Positions 20,086-25,412 of a stretch of 25,412 bases of DNA are shown piece by piece (the first letter of the stretch is position 1; each line of letters opens with the position of its first letter). A program made the position numbers and the translations under genes. Under the pieces are notes generated by a model. That model made no database searches. It was not told where the DNA came from and saw only the letters and a list, made by a program, of their open reading frames with translations. Source of the stretch: Chlamydomonas sphaeroides (Eukaryota > Chlorophyta > Chlorophyceae > Chlamydomonadales > Chlamydomonadaceae); assembly GCA_001662425.1 (NCBI GenBank), contig BDDC01001192.1:4869-30280 (forward strand). Direction: 5' to 3'.

Positions 20086-21368
20086 TCAGCGCGCCCCGCT
20101 CCGCAGCCGCCGCCGCAGCCACGCGCCCATGGCAAGGCAGCCGGCGGCGGCGGGCGCCGCTCGCTCGCCCTCGCCGGCCCCGGCAACCGCAGCACCTGGC
20201 GGTGGCAGCAAGCGGCAGCATGGCAAGGAGCACTCAGCGGCCGTGCGCGGCGATGCCTAACAGCCTGCACGGCCTGCAAGGCCCTGCGCTGCGCACCCCG
20301 TGCGCCCCTGGCACCCAGCTGGGGTTGCTCGCCTGCCGGCTCACCTTGTAGAGCCGCGCCCTGGGCGCTGTCCCGCCTCCCAAAGCCGAGCACCCCCCAC
20401 CGCCGCCGCCCGGCCCAGGCCTGCATCTCCGGGAATCTGCGACCATTGCCGCCACCATAGGAGGGAGATGGCAATCAAGCTACACATGCCAGGGAGGGGG
20501 CTTACGGCGGGGGCCTGCCTCGCATCGCAGCAGCAGTGGCACGGAGGCTCAGCGAACTGCAGCCCCGCGACGTGTCACGGCTCGGGCGCCACTTGTAGTG
20601 GCCGGTACCAGCGGTCTGCCCGGGTGCGTGGATGCCACAACCCGCAGCCCTGGCGGGTCCCACCGCAGTGCGCGCGCAGCACCAGGGTTGCGCTGCTATG
20701 CGGCATTCTGTGTGAAGTCCCAGCCACATCTATGAAGCAGGACTCTGCATCCAAGCGCACCGTCAGCGTGGGGGCACGTGCACGCGCTAGCCCCACCCAC
20801 CCCGCGTCCTTGGCCGCCGCCACCACCGTCGCCCAGTGGATGGGGAAGCCGTGCTCGGCGAGCCAGACGAGCACCGCCAGGTTGCGGTGGTTGGCGGCGG
20901 CGCGGCTGGGCGCCTCGCGGGCGCGGCGGTGCTGTGCAAGGGTGACGCAGGGGCGCGCAGCACGAGCGTGGGGCAGGGGCACCAGGCATGGGACCAGTCG
21001 GCATCCAGGCAGCGGCGTGCCGCGCTGTAGGGCCCGTCAGGGCAGGGCACGCCGCAGTCCCGCCCTGCACAGCGGGCAGGACCCTCCCCACACACGTGTG
21101 GCCGCCCGCTGCCGACGCGAGCTGCTGGTTGCTGGCTGCAGCCCGCGTGCCCTGGGGCCACGCGGCCGCCGCCCCGGCGCCCACCTGCGGCTCCGGGCAG
21201 CCGGCCTCCGCCAGCAGCTGCAGCAGCGCGATGCTGCCGCCCGCCGCCGCGGCGGTCCACGCCAGGGCATCCATGGGGCAGCCGCGGGCCAGCAGCTCAC
21301 GCAACAGCCCCACCTGCCCCGACGCAGCCGCCTCCATGAACACCCTGGCCGAAAGCCAAGGCGCCGGC

Positions 21369-21399
<31 letters not shown>

Positions 21400-23219
21400 G
21401 TCCGTCTGCAGGCGCGGCGGCGGCGGCGCCCTGGCCCCAGAGCCACCGCAGGACCTGCGCCTGGCCTCGCCTGGCCGCGCGCTCCGCGATCACCTCGCAC
21501 AGCCGCACCCCCAGCGGCAGCGCCGCGGTCCCGGCGCCGCCGCCCTCGCTTTGCGCCTCGTCCTCGCTCTGCTCCTCGCCCTGCCCTGCTTCCCTAGCTG
21601 CCGCCGCCGCCGCCGCAGCCCTGTCCGCCAGCAGCCGCAGCCCATCCACGCAGCCCGCCTCCGCCAGCGCCGCCAGCAGCCGCGGCTCCAGCGACGGCGG
21701 CGCCGCGCCGCGCTCCAGGCCGCAGCGCAGCAGCCGTGCGTCGCCCAGCCTCGCGGCCAGCGTGAGCACCGCCGCATCGTAGGCGTAGCCGCGGTCCCAC
21801 AGCCAGGCCAGGCGCTGCGTCAGGTCGACGCCGGGGGGCACCTCGCGGCCCCAGGCGCCGCGGCTCCACAGCGGCATCTCACAGGGCGGCGCGGCGGCGC
21901 GGCGGCCGGTAATGGACTCGAGCCACTTAAACTTGTCCGCCCAGTCGGGCGTTGGACTCGCCAGCGCCGCCTGCACGGCGGGCGCCGCGTCAGCGGCAGC
22001 AGGCGCCAGACTGGGTTGGCGCTTCTACATACCGTAGATTCTGTGTCAAGTTCGAGCTTGGCATGTGAGGTCTCACGTACCGACGTAATGCTACACCAAA
22101 GCTCAACCCGGTCAGGGCCAACACGCGTCGCGGGCGGCAACTGCACCCACTGCTACTCCTGGCTCTCGCCCCGACCAGCCTCCCCTGCCCAGGCCCCGCC
22201 CCAGCCCGGCAGCCCCACCAGGGACCCCCCACCTGCAGCGCGAGCTCCGGCCAGCTGCTGCAGTAGGCGTTGACCATGCCCTGGCTGTTGCTGTGCGGGA
22301 AGAACACGGCATGCAGCTCCCGCAGCAGCGCCAGCTCGCAGCCCTGCGCCGCCGCCACGAACACAATCGGGCCCATGCCGCCGTCGGCCCGGTTGTCGCG
22401 GTCCCACCGCCGCGCCAGATCCAGCTCATTCTCGTCCACGCCGAGCCCCTGGCGCTGGCGCTGCGCCAGGCGCCACTCCTCATACCGCCGGCGGACCTCC
22501 TCGGCCCAGCGGTCTAGCAGCCAGCGGAGCAGCTCCGTACGGCCGTGCCGCGCGGCGGAGGCGGCAGCAAAGGTGTACTTGCCGCCGAATAGGAAGAGAA
22601 AAGAACAGCCGGTGGGGCCCCTGGGCGAGGCCGCGGCGGCGTGGTCCTGGTCCAGGACCCACTCGACGACGTGGCGGTGGCCGCCGCGCGCCGCGGCGGA
22701 GAGCAGCTCGTCGCCCGGCAGCCTGCCGCGGCACTGCGCGGCCCACTGCAGGACGGACAGGTGGCCGCCGGCGGCGGCGCCCATGGCGGCGGCGCGGTAG
22801 TGCTGCTTGTCGCAGTGCGCCGCGAGCCAGATGCAGACGTGGAGGTGGCCGGCCGCGGCGGCGGCCTCCCAGGCGGAGTCGGGGATGGGCACGCCGGCGA
22901 GGGCCGCGGCCAGCTGGATGTTGGGCAGGCAGCCGCTGGTTGCCACCAGTGTCAGGAGCTTCTGTCGCTGCTCGGTTGAGAGGTGCTCGAGGGCCGCGGG
23001 TGCGGCCCAGCGCCGTGCGAAGTCGTCGGGTGGGCTGGGCTGGGAAGTGCGCCAAATGGAGGCGTGTGGGAGGTCGCGAAGGGCCAGAGCCGCTGCTCGG
23101 CAGGAGAGCTTGAGCACGATGGCATCGTTGCTGTCTAGGCTGTCTGCGATGCGCAGGAAGGCTGACTGGGGCAGGTCGGTAAAGTTCAATGCGACACAGG
23201 TCGCGACAACGGTGGACAT
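20086..23219 (-). CDS. F-box-like ankyrin-repeat protein
   Basis: Proposed exons are 23219-22233, 21970-21185, 20931-20801, 20436-20345 and 20195-20086, phase-compatible, giving about 701 residues. The N-terminus (residues 13-60: FTDLPQSAFLRIADSL, then VLKLSCRAAALALRDL) has the pattern of an F-box. At least eleven degenerate ankyrin-like helix pairs follow, for example AWEAAAAAGHLHVCIWLAAH, AAAMGAAAGGHLSVLQWAAQ, VIAERAARRGQAQVLRWLWG and VVAAAKDAGFPEMQAWA. The last of these spans the exon 3/4 join, which supports that intron. Known F-box proteins recruit substrates to SCF ubiquitin ligases, so a substrate-adaptor role is an inference. Proteins of this build form large families in chlorophycean algae. 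An Ala run with acidic residues (~residues 450-470) and a poly-Gly run (~525) interrupt the repeats. The last two exons are less certain; exon 3 could instead read through to a stop at 20575. Confidence 0.78.
21369..21400. repeat. (GCC)10 trinucleotide run, poly-Gly coding
   Basis: An uninterrupted GCC run lies within exon 2 of the ankyrin gene. It encodes a run of about nine glycines on the minus strand, between two ankyrin-like repeats. It is a likely site of length variation. Confidence 0.95.
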
Positions 23220-24244
23220 TTTTGCGGCATCAAGATAATGTAGTGTCTAGGTCGAAAGGAGTGACGCGGTCTGTCCCGGCTTGTCTGAACTCATGGGTGG
23301 CCCTCTGCTGCGGTGCCGGTCGTGGGCCTACCGGGGCGTGCCGGGGCGTGCCCGCGCCCTTGCCCGCATCGCGGCACCGGAGCCAGCCCCTGCCGATAGC
23401 GGGCAAGCGGGGCGCCTTGTGGATATTCCAAAACGTCGCGGGACCAACTCCGTCCTCGCATGCCTGGGAGGCCCTCTGGGCCGTGCCGAGGACAGGCAGC
23501 GACAACGACGGAGGCGACCCCCCCCAACCCTGTTCTCCCCTGGCGACCAGGCGCACCCCTGCAGACGACAAGGGCCGGCATGACGTTAGGAAAGACTCCG
23601 TCTGGGTACCTGGTCACAATAGGCGTCTCAACGTCGCCGTGACCGATTCCCGGGCGCTTGGATGCGCATCACCGGAGGAGCAACGGCACACGGTGTGAAA
23701 CGTACGACAGCGGTGTTCGCCAGCTCACTACCAACCCCGGCATCAACGTAGCTGTTTCTACAATTGTACAACTCTGCACAACTCAATCGAAAAGTACAAC
23801 GTCGCTGGCTTTGTTCGCGGCGCGCCACCACCGCCTGCGGACTTGCTACCTGCTGCATTGACATTGCGAGCACCATTCGACCGCAATGCAGCTCGTTCCA
23901 TGACCGGTTGTAGAAAACAACCTGCTCTAAGTAGACGCGCTGACGCCTGAGCTCGCCGCCTTCATGACGTGTACTCTCCCATAGTGTTGCTGTAGCAACA
24001 GCTTGACGAGAAAGGTGTGACGGAGAGCGCGCAGCGTCATGCGCTGAACTCGGCATCAATCGGCCCAGCCTGCGCCGTTCGAAACCACACCATGACATGA
24101 GCTGCGGGCTAAGCGAATGCCCGGGCAGCTTGTGGCGCAGTGTTGCACTTGCATTGACCGTATCGCCACACTTTCTGCGGCCGCAGCACAGGCGACCTGT
24201 CCAACCCCGCCTTCTTCCCCTTCCTCCCTTCCCGGGCCCACAGG
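23220..24244. promoter_or_regulatory. Divergent intergenic region with AT-richer core and X-box-like palindrome
   Basis: About 1 kb separates the ankyrin gene start from the first plus-strand ATG of the last gene. The core (23690-24080) is markedly AT-richer than the rest of the window and holds short repeats of tacaac/cacaac near 23760-23800. A perfect inverted repeat of 7-base arms lies at 23985-24000. The pyrimidine-rich tract ending in cccacag at 24243 is a good splice acceptor, so an upstream untranslated or coding exon of the last gene probably lies here. Minus-strand frames in this region show no recognisable domain. Confidence 0.45.
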
Positions 24245-25247
24245 ATGTCCGCTGCCATGGAGCAGGACTCCCAGAACCCGTGGGCGAATCAGTCGAGGGC
24301 ACGTAAGCCGGGCGGCCGTCACCTAGGCCGATGCAACCGGCGCGCCCAGCCCTCGGGACACCTGCCCCAGGCGCGCGTTCCATGGGCCGTGTTGACGCTC
24401 GGGCCTCCTCTCGCCTGCCCTCGCGCTCCACCTTGTAGGACGCAACGGCGTCCGTCCCTCGACGGCCAACGGCCGCCTGCTCGCCAACGACCCCAGCGGC
24501 TTTGGCCTGGCAGCCACCAGGTACGCGTGCGGGTCTCGGCCCGATGCCGGTACACGCCGCTCAACCCCCTTCCACACACCCCATCAAACCCGCAGCGCGC
24601 CCATCTCGCCCTACGCCGCATCGGCGGTCCGCGCGGCGCAGCAGTACGTTGCGCGCCAGCTGCCGCCCACCCTCGTCCCGGGGCCGCTCGAGCCCGAGCC
24701 CGCGGCGCCGCCGCTGCTCATCCCCACCTCAAGCCCCGCGACCAGCCCCGGGCCCAGCCCCCACGCTTCCGCCGGCGCGCCGGACTCGCAGTTCTCGTTC
24801 GGCCGGTCCCACAGCTCCGGCCGCCGGCCGCTGCCGGACTACCGCACCTCGGCCTCGCCCACCGCCGGACTCAGCATCACGCTGCAGGCGCGCAGCATCC
24901 TGGCCAGCACCGGGCAGCGGAGGCCGCTTTCGGCGTCGGCAGCCACGCTACCTCGCCACGGCGGCCCCGGGTTACGCCAGGACCTGAACGCTAGCGCCGG
25001 CGGCGGCGGCGGCGGCGGCTACCACACGACCAGCGGCCACCCCAGTACCGCTTGGGGGCAGCCGGGCTCGGGGCCAGCGGGCCGGATGGCGGCGGCGGGC
25101 GGCTCGGCGGGGCGAGGCGGGCCGTCGCGCGCGGGCAGCGGCGTGCTGGGGCTGGGCCCGGGCAGCGGCGGCGGCAGCAGCCGGCGGCTGCACTCTGCGT
25201 CGTCGCTGCCGTCGCGCTCGGGCTTTGCGTTCGCGCCGCCGGGGTGA
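24245..25247 (+). CDS. Ser/Gly/Pro-rich protein of unknown function, 5' end uncertain
   Basis: I do not recognise this protein. Exons 24245-24302, 24439-24520 and 24596-25247 join in phase and give 263 residues from the ATG shown. The first donor (CGTAAGC) and second donor (AGGTACGC) are strong. The N-terminal 50 residues (MSAAMEQDSQNPWANQSR, then NGRLLANDPSGFGLA) look like genuine conserved-type sequence. The rest is low complexity with a seven-Gly run and several RxxS/SP-type sites (for example RSHSSGRRPLPDYRTSASP), so phosphorylation is possible. No membrane segment or folded domain is evident. A strong acceptor one base before the ATG indicates at least one upstream exon, which may be only 5' UTR. 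The stop is followed by a hexamer satellite that would lie in or just beyond the 3' UTR. Confidence 0.58.
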
Positions 25248-25291
25248 GGCCGCGAGAGCTGGAGGGGCGCATCCGGGTCGGGGCGCCGCCG

Positions 25292-25412
25292 GGGTCCGGG
25301 TCTGGGCCTGGGTCCGGGTCTGCGTCTGGGTCCGGGTCTGCGTCTGGGTCCGGGTCTGCGTCTGGGTCTGGGTCTGCGTCTGGGTCTGGGTCTGCGTCTG
25401 GGTCCGGGTCTG
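25292..25412. repeat. Hexamer satellite (GGGTCY/GCGTCT)n, at least 20 units, runs off the window
   Basis: Twenty consecutive 6-base units follow one another without a gap up to the last base. From unit 4 on they are arranged in an 18-base higher-order pattern: gggtcY, gggtct, gcgtct. The G-rich strand carries repeated GGG tracts three bases apart. The unit is unlike the TTTAGGG or TTTTAGGG telomere repeats of green algae. Confidence 0.95.

Noticed and set aside
20300..22273. 657-codon plus-strand frame
   Set aside because: It is antisense to the ankyrin-repeat exons and crosses three of the inferred introns; Arg-rich throughout.
23628..24431. 267-codon minus-strand frame in the third divergent spacer
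   Set aside because: No domain, and it would overlap the first exon of the plus-strand gene and the likely promoter.
25292..25412. Telomere
   Set aside because: The repeat is GGGTCY/GCGTCT, not the TTTAGGG or TTTTAGGG of green algae, and it abuts a gene without subtelomeric features.

Overview
The window is nuclear DNA of a GC-rich green alga (Chlorophyta, probably Chlorophyceae). The evidence is very high GC, many short GT-AG introns with phase-compatible joins, plant-type protein families, and Ala/Gly/Pro/Ser-rich low-complexity inserts in almost every protein. The genus cannot be read from the sequence. I see no operons, IS elements, CRISPR arrays, tRNAs or rRNAs.

Six spliced genes alternate strictly in strand (- + - + - +). 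From left to right: (1) minus, 5245 to beyond position 1: the N-terminal part of a type III beta phosphatidylinositol 4-kinase with a huge disordered insertion; its catalytic domain lies outside the window. (2) plus, 5714-9468: an 11-exon, probably plastid-targeted rhodanese-like protein of the TrhO/YceA (Arabidopsis STR8-like) tRNA-uridine hydroxylase family. (3) minus, 12694-10484: an 8-exon BuGZ/ZNF207/SUF4-type C2H2 zinc-finger protein with a Gly-Met-Pro-rich region and the C-terminal EERRAQL motif. (4) plus, 13584-17968: a ~1,020-residue low-complexity protein ending in a PB1 domain of the ARF/Aux-IAA type, function unknown. (5) minus, 23219-20086: an F-box-like plus ankyrin-repeat protein. 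(6) plus, 24245-25247: a Ser/Gly/Pro-rich protein of unknown function, probably with a further 5' exon upstream.

The layout gives three divergent (possibly bidirectional) promoter regions (5246-5713, 12695-13583, 23220-24244) and two convergent 3' regions (9469-10483 and 17969-20085). The right edge is a 20-unit GGGTCY/GCGTCT hexamer satellite continuing out of the window. The genes do not form an obvious pathway; they are a typical set of unrelated nuclear loci. The most unusual items are the ARF-like PB1 protein in a chlorophyte, the large insertion in the PI4-kinase, and the repeat-encoded phase-symmetric exons of the BuGZ gene. All exon models were made by hand from splice-site consensus, frame and phase agreement and remembered family sequences; no alignment or transcript data were used.
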